Source: Owenia fusiformis
Taxonomy: Eukaryota > Annelida > Polychaeta > Sabellida > Oweniidae
Assembly: GCA_903813345.2 (NCBI GenBank)
Contig: CAIIXF020000002.1
Location: 844,001-908,000, forward strand
DNA: 64,000 bases
Direction of reading: 5' to 3'
Shown: in pieces, positions 33,624 through 45,375 of the stretch
Position numbering within the stretch: position 1 is the first letter of the stretch
How the letters are laid out: each line of letters opens with the position of its first letter
Notes under the pieces: model-generated
Database searches by the model: none
Told to the model about the DNA's origin: nothing
Seen by the model: only the letters and a program-made list of their open reading frames with translations
Translations under genes and position numbers: made by a program

Positions 33624-35851
33624 TGAAATACAAGAATAAAAGACCTAAATATACTACAAAAAGATTCCCCATATGTGCCAAGGATTCCCATCCATCAATG
33701 TTCATTTACCAATGAGGAGTAAGTCACGGACTCCAAATAACCTTTATAAGGCATATGAGGCATTATTTTCTATGCTTTATACATTGTAAATGTGATTGGT
33801 TACTCACATTCATAACTTTTGACACACATTTGCTGAGGCAAATGGAGCCCCGCCCATTTTTTGCGTGACAAAATATGTCACGCTAAAAATGGGCGTGACT
33901 TCAATTTCAGCAAATGTGCAACAGAAAGAAAGAAATTTGAGCAGATGCGTGACATATACGCAATTTACGTGAAATTTCCGAGCGAACTGGGTTTGTTTTT
34001 TTCAGCGTTCATTATTTTGATGTTCTCCTGAAATATTTTTGCTCGATAATTACTCAGAAAAAATGGGAAAGATTATGTCACGCAAAAAACGGGTGTGACA
34101 TCAATTTCTTCAGCAAATGTGTGACATGACAAATACTGAAATTGCGGAACAGTTGGATGGCATGTACTCTGAAAAGATTTCACTGATTTCACTGAGATAT
34201 ATGAGCTAACCAGATAAGCAAGGTTAGAAAAACTTAAAAACAAATGCATGGGTGATAATTATTGGTGAAATATCTGGATATTCGTCCGTTTACATATTTT
34301 TATGAGATGTAATAAATAACCACATTTTATTTGGCCGATTATATTTCATCGAACTAAATACAATTATTATTATTATGAGCATATACTTACCAAAATATAA
34401 CTCAAATTTGTTGAAGTGTATTTCTTTGTGCAGGTGCTCGTGACACGCCAAATAATATTTTTTTGCAAAATACAGGGTGTCCCAAACCTCACAAAACAGT
34501 GGGATATTTCACTATTTCATTAACCACAAGTAGGAGTAAAACCCGGGAAGTAAAATAAAAATATTGGGCCCTTAAACCAAAAAGTGGGCCCATTTTTTGA
34601 AATTTTGAGGCCCATTTTCTTCAAAATTGGCCTAAAATTAAAAAATAAGGCCTTAGAAGGCCCATTTATGACCAAAGGCCCACTTTTTTTGGGCCTTTAA
34701 GCTCTTTTTGGCTCAAACATTTTTTTGGGCCCAACTTTTTTTTCTGGGCCCACCAAAGGGGGGGGGGCTGGGCCCCAGATCCACCAGTGTACTACCAAGC
34801 TACGGATACTGGGAAGTTCTCCATACATAAACTGAATACTCCAGGTTTAGCATCTTGAATCAGAAAAAAACTGGCTCAATCCTGAGATGTTGTTATTCAC
34901 TGACATTACAACTGGCAATAAATTCATAATCTGTTCTATCGGAAGGTTTATACTTATATCCTGATCCCCTGTTATGTGTTTTGGATTTCTTAGTAATGGA
35001 TTAAGATCAAATCTTGCGATTTAAAATCTGAAGTGGGAAAAATATTCAAAATAGCGGCATTTGAATTTGTAATTACTACATCCTTTAGATCGATAGGTGG
35101 AGCGAGTTTTAAAGGCAATATTTCCGATTTAGTTCATTAGTTGACCGATAAAGCCAGTTTGGGGTGAGAAGAAAATTATATTTTTCCTTGAAGTGTTATT
35201 TTCATGTTTTAGGCGTGCCATGACAATCATGTAAACAAAACAAGTCAAAAATATTTTTTTAATTTCCACTATTTTTTTATTTCAAACTTCTTTCCTCACT
35301 TGTAGTGTAACCTAAAGATAACATGGGGTTTCTACCAAGCCCATGGGCCATGGTACTTCACATGGATCAAACATGTTATATGTTTTTCCGGCACAATATT
35401 TTTCTAACATTGCTTTTTAAAAGTGACATAGTTTTGTCAACAGGCCCAACAACAGAATATAATTGACAAAAAGCCATCAGATATTTAGGATTATTTCTCC
35501 ACTGTTGTATTCCCAGTTGTTCTGGGCCACCCTGTATAAATTGACTTTTAACCGATATGACACTTGAATTATAATGAAAATCAAAAAAACATCGTTTAAA
35601 ATGTTTAAAATTATTTCCTTCTTCATTTACAAATCTTGAAATAATCTAAATTCTTCGTAAATTTGTATAAGTAATTTTAAGTTATAGTTTTCGTTTTGAT
35701 AACCACGTCTTATTTTAGCCACTAATTAGGTCAAGTCACATGATCAGTTTTGTCATCGCCATTTTGATAATTTTCATAATTTGCGAATCGAGAACCCTCA
35801 CGTTTTATTAAATATTTTACACATTTATATTGTATATACTGTACAGAAATC
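33624..35851. other. Interval between the zinc-finger gene and ATP6V0C
   Basis: The two genes are head to head. Contains the GCGTGACAAATACG repeat (33855-34160), a strong minus-strand donor TTTTG|GTAAGTATA at about 34391 in a phase that would join the 33623 exon, and a probable element from about 34482 (ACAGGGTGTCCCAAA) to about 35537 (GGGCCACCCTGTA). The interior of that element has many GGCCCA words near 34560-34760. The shared promoters probably lie at 35550-35850. Confidence 0.5.
35735..35745 (+). promoter_or_regulatory. CLEAR-like E-box upstream of ATP6V0C
   Basis: GTCACATGATC lies about 115 bases before the start codon. V-ATPase genes in vertebrates carry CLEAR elements (GTCACGTGAC) for TFEB; this is a two-base-different match, so the role is inferred. 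Confidence 0.3.
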
Positions 35852-35924
35852 ATGTCTGCGGAACAACCATTATATACACCATTCTTTGGAGTGATGGGGG
35901 CAACAGCCGCTATGGTATTTAGCT
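35852..35924 (+). CDS. ATP6V0C: ATP6V0C exon 1
   Basis: Encodes [20 protein letters not shown] to VFS plus one base; donor AGCT|GTAAGT. Confidence 0.96.
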
Positions 35925-38900
35925 GTAAGTAGACTGATGAAGTCATTTTCTAAAATTTTCTGGGATTTTTTTTGCCAAATCAACTTGCCGGTGTTTTTTG
36001 TGTTTTTACATGTTCATTATGTGATCTAGATTTATATATATGCTGTCTTTGAGCAGCATCTTTCACCCACGTTGGACAATTATACGGACTGGCTGGGAAC
36101 TAAACTTGTGAAAGCAAGAAATCAGTGTGAATGAATCTAAGGGGAGGGTCTCCAGGACAAGAGATGGACTATGAAACTTCTAACTCACTTCATGTTACAA
36201 AACCTACAATCCATGTTTGAAATCAGAAAATTACTTTTGATTTCAAAAAGCCTGTCTGGAGTTCTGTTATTTTACTAATGAGCTAACGCATGTAAGCAAA
36301 ACGGATTAGACTATCGAAAGAAGTACAGGAAGTCAGGGACCACAGATAAAAATACATAGCTTGAGACAAGGGTGTGTTGACGTGAATACTTATCTCTAAT
36401 ATAGGTTATAAGGAAATGTCCGTATAGCAGATTGCTCAGACTACATACTACAAAAATGAGGATTTTAACTTCAATCTTATTTGACTATGACTCATCCAAA
36501 CATGTACAGGTGATTCATTGTCTGATGGGAAATGTTTATTTTCTTTGATTGATGCAGTATTTAGAAAAAATATTAACAAGAAGTTTTTTCTGGTGAATGA
36601 TATTGTGATATTCATGTATTCTCATATGTGTAGAGGAATTTTAAAAGTTAGAGAAATATTTAATGATAATATCGCAGGAAGAAAACTCATTTAGTGTTGT
36701 CCATGAACTTAACAGGGCTAATTATTAATTGGCAAATTGCTTGTAGTAGTGTTAATTGTGTCACCCCCCCCCAAAAAAAAACACTTTTTCCTACTGACCT
36801 TTATCAGTTCTAAAATAATCTGTGATTTCCAGAATTTTGAAGAAATTAAATTTAAAATAAATTAAATCTATTTTGGATTTTTACTTCGCATCTCTTGATT
36901 TTTGGACAAGATTGTTTACCATATATGTCCTTAAAATTTGATATTCTGATTTACTTATCATTCTTAGTTGTTTACACAGACATTGGGTAGAATGCAACTT
37001 ATCAGAACTTTTAACTCACCAGTGCATGTATAAAGTTCAGTAGTACACTTATAACTGTTCCATTCATTTATCCTCTTATTTCTCTTGTTAACTAAATTCA
37101 TAGCAATATGTTGAGGGTAGTTACATTTTATATCATATTTAAAGAATACTGTACTCCTGGTATTTTTCATGTGCGATGTAGTTTCCCACTTTTTGTGAAT
37201 TGAGGGTGTGTGATGACATCTCATTTTTTTCTAAACTAATTGTTAAGAAAATTTAGTAATGTTTCTTTTTTGAAGATTTCAGAACCTTTTGGTTCTTGGA
37301 CATGCTTGGTCCTTTTATAACTTAAGGTAAAAACAGTATGCAATGAAGCTTTTGATGATTTATCTTAAAAACATCCTACATATTTATTTAGATCTTGTTC
37401 AGAAAACCAGGATTCATTGATATGAACCTCCTAACCAGTTTGGCTGATATTCACAACCATCATGCAATGCTTAGGAAATAATCAATAACTTGATAATTCT
37501 GATTAGTTTTTTTTACCACTTGTTTAAGGTAGTCATTATTCACTTAGCTACACTGAAACCTGTATATCCAAACACCTCTCTAATCCGAACACCTCTTTCT
37601 TGATCACTCCATTATTAAAGCATCTAAGTGCCTGACTCTGAAAAAATCTGAAAATCACATGCTGCCCTACCCTGTTGAAATTTTGTCATTACCCTGCCTA
37701 AATACTGAAATATTGGGATATTTTTACCAAAACTGGTAAAATTTGAATATAACTAGAAGAAATTCTTGACAAATAGGAGAATTATGTAAAACGTAGATTA
37801 TTCTTGAGTAAATCAAACTTGATTAAAACTCTAAATATGTTTACTGAAAGATATCAATATTAATTGTTCTCCAGATTCTCTTAGAATTATTGATTAGTTA
37901 GGTCTGGCAGTGTTACTTGTATGCTACACAATAAGGAAAGACTAATCAATCAATAATTAACACCAGTGCAGACTAAATGGGATTGCATATCTTTGAAACA
38001 CTTTGAATATGAATCTTTACATATTCTTTTGAGACCTCAATTTCAAAACACACCCCATTTTGAGAAAATTTGACTTTTTATTCAATGAACCTTGATTTGC
38101 CCATAATTTCAGAAAAGTGGTCCAACTGTTCTCAAAACTTGCTGAAAGGGATTTCCAAAAATAAGCAATGTGTCCCCCCCCCCCTCCCTCACCTTTTCAA
38201 CACAGATATGCCCCTGATATATATCAGTACATGGCCACATATACTAATTAAATTTACGGTAAAACCTGTTTGATCTGAACACAGCTTTGCATATGTTCAC
38301 ATTTCATTTTAACATGGTAGTCAATGGGAGATTAGAATTTTTGACTTGGAAAAAGTGTTTACATTAAGAGGTGTTCAGATCAGAGAGGTGTTCAGATATA
38401 TTGGCATTGTTGACCTCTAAATTGTTAATATATTGCCAAAGCCTCAAGAGTCTGGACAAAATAGAATTCTCTGTTAAGGTGGAAGTTTTTATTTATTATT
38501 TATTTGCATAATTTTGTTTAACACTTTTTTAACATGCTAGGAAGGCCTAGGTGAGGATTCCATTATTGTCCCCTAAAGAGTGGATCAATGGTACTATCCA
38601 AGATTGTTCTATTTCTCATGAGACCTCAGCTATTCTTGTGTAGACATTATCTAAGATCAATATTACAAACCCTAAGCTGCCTTTACTCCTACTACAGCTC
38701 CTTTTACAGCTAAAACACCCTCCTATTTATAAAGTCAATATTGCATGACCTAGGCCTAGGGTATTCTACAGCCAGAAAATCAAAATATAATTTCTTTAAG
38801 AAAAATATGAATGCTTGTAGCGTAAACTATAATTCTAACACCGTACAAATCTTGATAAAGGATAAATATACTGTGCAAGGTATCTTGAATTATTGAAACA

Positions 38901-41900
38901 ATACTACACAATTGTCATTATTTCCATTGTCTGCCTTTTTCCACATCTGTATTTGATTTACTTTACAGGATGTTATTACCATCAGTTTTTGAACAAAAAA
39001 TTTCATTGCTTGGTTATATTTCTGTCCTTGTCTAAGGAAGTATTTCTTCTTATTAAAGGCAATCTACAGAGATATTGGACGTTGTATTGTGGGTGGATGT
39101 TAGATCAATACTTGCTCAAATATTATAATATCTGCTACTATATGTGTCTGTTAATACATGAGACTCTGCAGAATTCCTTCACATTGCACCATATGGCATA
39201 GCTAATCTTCAGAATTGAGTATTGAATCTTGAGTACTGAAATTTGAGTGTTTAAACTTGAGTGTTTTACTGATAGAAACAAAACAGGGGTTTTATTAGAA
39301 TGATTGTCAGTTTGGAATCACTTAAAGTGTAAAAATCAAGTCAATGACATTGTCAGATTCAGTCTTGCCATTTCTCCCATTTTAAACCTTATATCATACA
39401 TTTATACAATGTAGTATTTGTGTGTGTTACACTTTCAATATTGTAGATTGATCAATTGAGCCAATGTGTTAATGGTAAAATATTTATGAAATGCTAGTCA
39501 TTTCCTTGAACAAAATCTTTGTTCAAAAGCTTAAAAGGCAAAAAGAAATTTAATTTATTTTGCATTTTATTTCTGTACAAGCAGAACAAGAAGAATATCT
39601 ATAAAACTACATATCTTAGTAGAATTGTTCAAAATGTATGGACAATGTAAAATTACAAATAGTAGAACTTGTGTTTGCAGAATGATTTTCAGATTTTGTG
39701 TCTCCTCATTTAACAACTTAGCCTAGAGATGTACGCTATTTCCTTCCAGGCTCTGGCATGCATGAATAATTCAGCATTTCTTAAAACCAAATATTATTAA
39801 TGTTTTGACTGAAAAATCAGAAGCACAGGATCAGATCATTCAGCATTACTCAAAGTTTACATTTCTTAATATGTTTTCTAATCCAAAGTTCTTCTTGTAT
39901 TTTCCAGCCTTAGGTGCCGCCTATGGAACAGCTAAATCAGGAACTGGTATTGCCGCCATGGCTGTCATGCGTCCAGAGCTCATCATGAAGTCCGTCATCC
40001 CTGTTGTCATGGCTGGTATTATTGCCATATATGGGCTTGTCGTAGCAGCTTTAATCGCCAATGAAATAAAACCAGATTCATACACACTTTTCAAGTAAGT
40101 GAATATTTTTGAATTTGTGAATTACAAAAACCCAATACTAATGTCTGAAATTTAAAAAGGCGTGAAGTATATAGCCTACCCCAACCCATGACCCATTGTT
40201 GATATTTTCATATCTTTGTTGGAGGGAGAATGCGGGGAAGCAACATGGGGATCAGTATAAAACTAAAAAAATGAATTGAAAATACATTAAAACTTTTCTA
40301 ATCCAAATGCCTCCGGGACTGGCCAATTTTACACTTCAATTAAGTGAGAAACCTGATTCTTACTTGTTGGAAACAAAATATAAATTTTCAACAATATCCA
40401 TTGACTCAGATAGAACTAAAGAGCAGATTAACCTAATACATCACTTAATTGATGAAGTGTATCTGAAGAAAGCTTACAATGAAGAATTCAACATATTGGG
40501 AAACATAGAATGTAATACCATAGGGGGTAGTTACACGATGCCCATGTCAAGCAGCGTGCCTACTAGGCACGCAGTTTGAAACTCTGACAAACTGCGCGCA
40601 TATTTCAAAATGTGAGACAGGGAGGACACGACTCCCAAAAAGAGCCAAAATACGAAAAATACAAGGTTGGTCTCGTTCTAAAGATAGTACCATTCTGTGA
40701 AGATGAACTTAATTTACTCAATGTTTTTCCCGATGTAAACCTAGTTATCTCAATATAAGGGTCTTAAGTAACTTCTGTGTTCAAAATTTACAGTGTAAAG
40801 TTATATCTATGTCTTTTTATCGTCATTTGCCGTTTATTCAGCCATTGTGTCTGTGTATGCTAGAATATATAGGATCACTCCATCTGATTAAATCAGCAAA
40901 GTTTGTGTTCAAAACGATAATACGCCATAAACGTGATTTAAACATTTTTCTTGTCAAACTGCGCGCCTATATTCACAGGTATTTCCCAAACTGCGTGCCT
41001 AATATTTCTAAACTGCTTACCTATCCAAGCTTGTTTTGTATTATTAGAAAACATAAGCGCCATACAAGGCACATATGTGTCTAATAGTAGAACCCCATAA
41101 TTGAAACACTATGAGAGTCCATCCACCAAGATGGTGATCTGAAAATAAAAGTTTTTTTCGTTCCCAACTTAATTGTCACTTCTATTATACATTTTGACCT
41201 TTAATATGAAAATCTCATAAAATCTGACGATAAAGCAAAATTTCCAAAGCTACATGAAAAACACCTCCACGTGCCTCTGTAGAAATTCCAATGATAATAT
41301 GTAGTTTTAATAGTGTATGTGCACAGTTTGTAATTTCTGGCTAAAATAGGCACGCAGTTTGTGATTTATTTCTTTTTAATCTCCTGATTATCTGTTTTTT
41401 CTCGAAATATTTTGAATTATACATGATAAATGTGTAAGGAATTAAATATAAAACGAGTCGAAAGTATTTGTCATTTATGTTTAAAGTGCTAGATCGATTT
41501 ACGTATATACATTCCCGTTAAATCAGTGACGAAAATGTCATTAATCTGTTTATGTTTTAAAGCTTAGATTCATTTGCACATAGTTTTTGCTAGTACATGT
41601 ATTTGCAAGATTCGTATATTCGCCACAGTATGAACGCGTTGAACAAGAAAACAATGCAGGATAAATGTCTTTAAATTACGTTTCAAAATACAGACTCCAA
41701 CTTAAATGATGCAATGTTCTAAGGCACGCAGTTTGTGATCGAAACAAACTGCGCGCCTAAGCAGGCGCGCAGCTTGACATGGGCACCGTGAGTTATCTAC
41801 CTAGTATTATCTAGCAAAGGGTGATGTGCCCTGTTGAACATTTGGAAATAGCATGCCACCGCATTGAAAACTGTTTGCACCCTAGTGTGGACTTTCACCA

Positions 41901-43490
41901 AAACAGGGATTAGGCACATGTCCAAAAAAACATCCTGGGGAGATCAGTGAATACATGTTAATTGGATGATCCGATATACATTTAAGTGGAAATAGTCTAG
42001 CAACAAGCCCTTGTAAGTTGTGTCCCCCTCCCACTACTAGCTACACCCCATCTCTAGAGAGACCCCTAGTAGAGGGGCTCACAAAAGCTTGTAGCTAGAC
42101 TAAGTGGAAATGGCGTACATTTATTAATCATATTCTAACACCCATAATTCAAATGGGCTCAGCAGAGGTATCTTCATGTGAATGGGCTTTCACTTACAAT
42201 AGGAAATGCAAACTAATATTCTTCAAGCGTTTCAATTGAATTGATTTCCTGGTGGAATTGCTGGCTGTCTTTGATATGGAGTCAAAATTGGAATTGCTAG
42301 TGATCTTTGATACAGTCGAGTTTACCTTTTTTATTTTCTGTTTTCAATGCACGTTTAAATTATGGAAATAAGAAACCCAGCTGATTGGTGTTTAGTGTAA
42401 CTGTTGCCATGACAATGACATAGATGATATCATATAAACTGAGGTAGACTTTAACATTTTAATAGAATCATGCAAAAGTCTTTGTTTTTTAGGGTTGGGG
42501 GAATATTTCATAATTTTCATCCATATCAAGAATTAGTGCTAAATATTTTAAGATATAAAGTGAGGTAAAATAAAAAGGTGGGAATTAGAATGAGGTATAA
42601 TCTAAGAGCCTCAATATACTGCAAGGTATGGTAGTCAATATTTACCCTCGATGAGGACCCTTTAGGACCACATGTAATTCGATCACTGAGGGTCAAATTC
42701 ATTTTTTTATTATTTTTTCACAAATTCATTTTAGTCCAAGGGGCGATATGATATTTCCCAAAATATGTGTTGATTATGTATTTGTGTATATGTTTACCCA
42801 TTTTCGGCATGTTTGAGGTACACGAACCAGGTTTTTAAATAGTTGTACATTCATCATATTCTATTAACCTTTGGATAATCCCAATATCCTGAACCTCATA
42901 TAGGATAATCTCTAATATATGTGCTGGTATGGGAAAACAATAATTATGATGGAATTGTTCAATTATAGGGGTAATGTCAATTTATGGTTCATGCCATGAG
43001 ATTAATTGAATTGATGTCAGTTATTTTACAATGTAGCATTGGGGTATTTTTCAAAATCATATCTTGTATTGATACGATCCATATTGTGTGTAGTGTTAAA
43101 TATTGGTCTGTTCTGTGTCACTCATTTCTACACATGATCCATTTGTTAACTGCGATTCTCCTTGCTCAAATCAGATTTTTTTCAAATTTCATCCACAAAT
43201 TTTCTTTTAATTCATCAGACAATTGTATAAAGATATAGCATCTTAGTCACATTTAAAGCTAACCACTGTTTATTTCTATTTACAGGAGCTTCGTACATCT
43301 GGGTGCTGGACTTAGTGTAGGTCTTAGTGGTCTTGCTGCAGGCTTTGCCATTGGAATAGTAGGTGATTCAGGAGTACGAGGTACAGCCCAACAACCCAGG
43401 CTATTCGTTGGAATGATTCTTATCCTCATTTTCGCTGAAGTATTGGGTCTATACGGACTTATTGTTGCCTTGATCCTGTCAACTAAATAA
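35852..43490 (+). CDS. ATP6V0C: V-type proton ATPase 16-kDa proteolipid subunit c
   Basis: Complete three-exon gene: 35852-35924, 39908-40094, 43286-43490, joined to 154 residues (human 155). It is the rotor-ring subunit of the V-ATPase membrane sector and carries protons across endosome, lysosome and other acidic membranes. Four membrane helices are visible: [65 protein letters not shown], and [20 protein letters not shown], the last with the essential carboxylate Glu in [16 protein letters not shown] and [10 protein letters not shown] are family hallmarks. Introns are phase 1 and phase 2. The first ATG is used; [12 protein letters not shown] matches the usual short N-terminus. Confidence 0.98.
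35925..39907 (+). other. ATP6V0C intron 1 (4.0 kb)
   Basis: No coding seen. Contains ACAGTAAAACCTGT-family sequences at about 37551-37600 (partial) and 38255-38402 (whole, with GAGGTGTTCAGAT words). Confidence 0.65.
38255..38402. mobile_element. ACAGTAAAACCTGT-family MITE
   Basis: Starts TACGGTAAAACCTGTTTG and ends in GAGGTGTTCAGATATATTGG. Shares AACATGGTAGTCAATGGGA with the copy at 19880-20060. Confidence 0.7.
39908..40094 (+). CDS. ATP6V0C: ATP6V0C exon 2
   Basis: Acceptor TTGTATTTTCCAG, donor TTCAA|GTAAGT. Encodes [17 protein letters not shown] through helix 2 to PDSYTLFK. Confidence 0.97.
40095..43285 (+). other. ATP6V0C intron 2 (3.2 kb)
   Basis: No coding seen. Holds the 1.3-kb inverted-repeat element at about 40526-41803. 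Confidence 0.65.
40526..41803. mobile_element. 1.3-kb TIR element with internal CAAACTGCGYGCC motifs
   Basis: Imperfect terminal inverted repeats: left GGTAGTTACACGATGCCCAT, then GTCAAGCAGCGTGCC. The right end is the reverse complement of a matching GGTAGATAACTCACGGTGCC block. TA (or TAG) flanks both sides. The word CAAACTGCGYGCCTA or its complement recurs about ten times inside, in both orientations. There is no transposase, so it is non-autonomous. Exact borders uncertain by a few bases. Confidence 0.72.
43286..43490 (+). CDS. ATP6V0C: ATP6V0C exon 3
   Basis: Acceptor TTTATTTACAG. Encodes [12 protein letters not shown] through the Glu-bearing fourth helix to LILSTK and TAA. Confidence 0.97.
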
Positions 43491-45375
43491 TAAAACAGAC
43501 TACAAAACACTTAGACTGTTATAGAGAATGTTATATAATTATGTAATTATTACAATTGTATTGTATAGAAGGGGTCTTAATTCTTTAAAAGCATCATGGG
43601 TAATTTTGTACTGATTCGAATTGAATGAACACATTCCGAAATGTAATTTCCAGAGACCTTTTAGATTTTGAGACTTTTATGAAGTAACTTGTGATGCTTA
43701 TTTTGGATTAAGATTATTACAGTTGTAGCGAATTGTCTTGTGTGAAATTCTCTTCCATTAAAATGGACTGTGTAAAGTTGGAATTGGCAGACGGATACAA
43801 TCTAAATGGTGGAATCATACGAAAAGAAATTGATAATAAAGAAAATGAATTCTAGAACAGTCTTGCCATATTTGGCATAATGATCACTGAATATACTGAC
43901 AACAAACATACAGCATTCCATTTCTCGAATACTGAGGGAGGGGGGATTGAGGGAGGAAGGAAAGGTTAACTTATTGAACAAAAGGCTGTGCCATTTCTGT
44001 GTGTTTTACGATATGAGGTGATAAACTATGAAAGTAGCAAATTAGCAGTGACGAATAAACTGAAAATATTCAGTAATCAAGACCTATATTTTTGTCGTTG
44101 TTAAGTGGGCAAAGTGCAATAACATTTGATAACCTTATGCTCATAATTGAAATCAAAGGGAGAGCAATTTTTCTAAAAAAAATTGTTCCCAATTCTATCT
44201 CGTAAAAAATGTATGGTAAAATGCACAGGAATGTTCCAGTCTTTGTTTTGTAAAATGTTTAAGAAAGGCTGTGTGATAATGTCCATTATATGCATATAAA
44301 ACTAGATAAATACCAATATTAGTTGATATTATATAGAAATTATTAGCCATGTGATAGTGTACACTTCCTCTTATCAAGTTTGAATTTTAGACATATCCAT
44401 GATTATCTAAAGTGAAAACTGATACGTGGAAAGAAATTACAAAATGTAGAAAAATGTCTCAATTTTGACTGGATTTAGATTATGGTCACTAAAATTCACC
44501 ATGCTACATAAAAATACATCGATATATTGTTGTTAAGATAGTCATAAGTATTATGTCATTGACCAGTAGAGTCATGAATTGACTGACGTGTTATGACTAG
44601 GACATGTAATGACTAAAAATGTAGAATGTAGAAGAACCGATGTTTAGTTCTGTAATTAGCTGTACAGTATAAATTCTTTATAAATTGTTATTTTTGTCTT
44701 AGCAAAAATGTAGATTTAACTCATTTCATTTCGCATCAAGAGCTTTGTATATAAATATAAAGTGGCAACTTTGTTTCATACGGCTTTATATCAGAAAATT
44801 GAACAATATAAAAATGCTCAGTTTTGTCGAACTCTTGATTTCTTAGATTACACCATGTTATATAGCAAATAACACAGATCCTTTGTTCTTTTCTGTATTT
44901 CCTAACTTAGTTTTGTTCTAACTTAACTTAGTTCTATTCTAACTTTAAGTAGAGCCATTCTGACATACAGTGCCATTCTAACCTATACAGTGGTATTCTG
45001 GTCTGTATAGTGCTACTTTTCTAACCTTTATAGTGCTATTCTAGCCTATATAGTGTAGCCTATGTAGTGCTCTCTCAGCCTGCATAGCGCTCTTCTTACC
45101 TGTAAAATATAGCCTGTATAGTGTTATTCTAGCCTATACAGTGCTCTCACTAACCTAAATAGTGTAGCCTATATAGTGCTATTTTGGGCTGTATAGTGCT
45201 GTTCTAGCCTATATAGTGCTATTTTGGGCTATATAGTGCTATTTTGGGCTATATAGTGCTGTTCTAGCCTATATAGTGCTATACCAAGTTGTATAATGCT
45301 GTACATCAGTATGCTCTTTATGTTGTATTTGTGCTGTAATAATGCGGAAATAAACTCTGTATTTGTACCAATGTT
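43491..45375 (+). other. ATP6V0C 3' UTR, two candidate ends
   Basis: AATAAA at 43835-43840 would give a short 3' UTR; AATAAA at 45349-45354 would give about 1.9 kb. The long form would include the TATATAGTGCTATT repeat. No coding seen. Confidence 0.5.
44950..45305 (+). repeat. TATATAGTGCTATT tandem repeat in 3' UTR
   Basis: About 16 irregular copies of a 17-24-bp unit (CTATATAGTGCTATTNTAGC type), most regular toward the 3' end. Confidence 0.8.

Noticed and set aside
34400-34500. DTLYFAKKYYLA resemblance to a BTB-domain helix
   Set aside because: The DTLYF part is encoded by the reverse complement of an ACAGGGTGTCCCAAA transposon end, so the likeness is probably chance.
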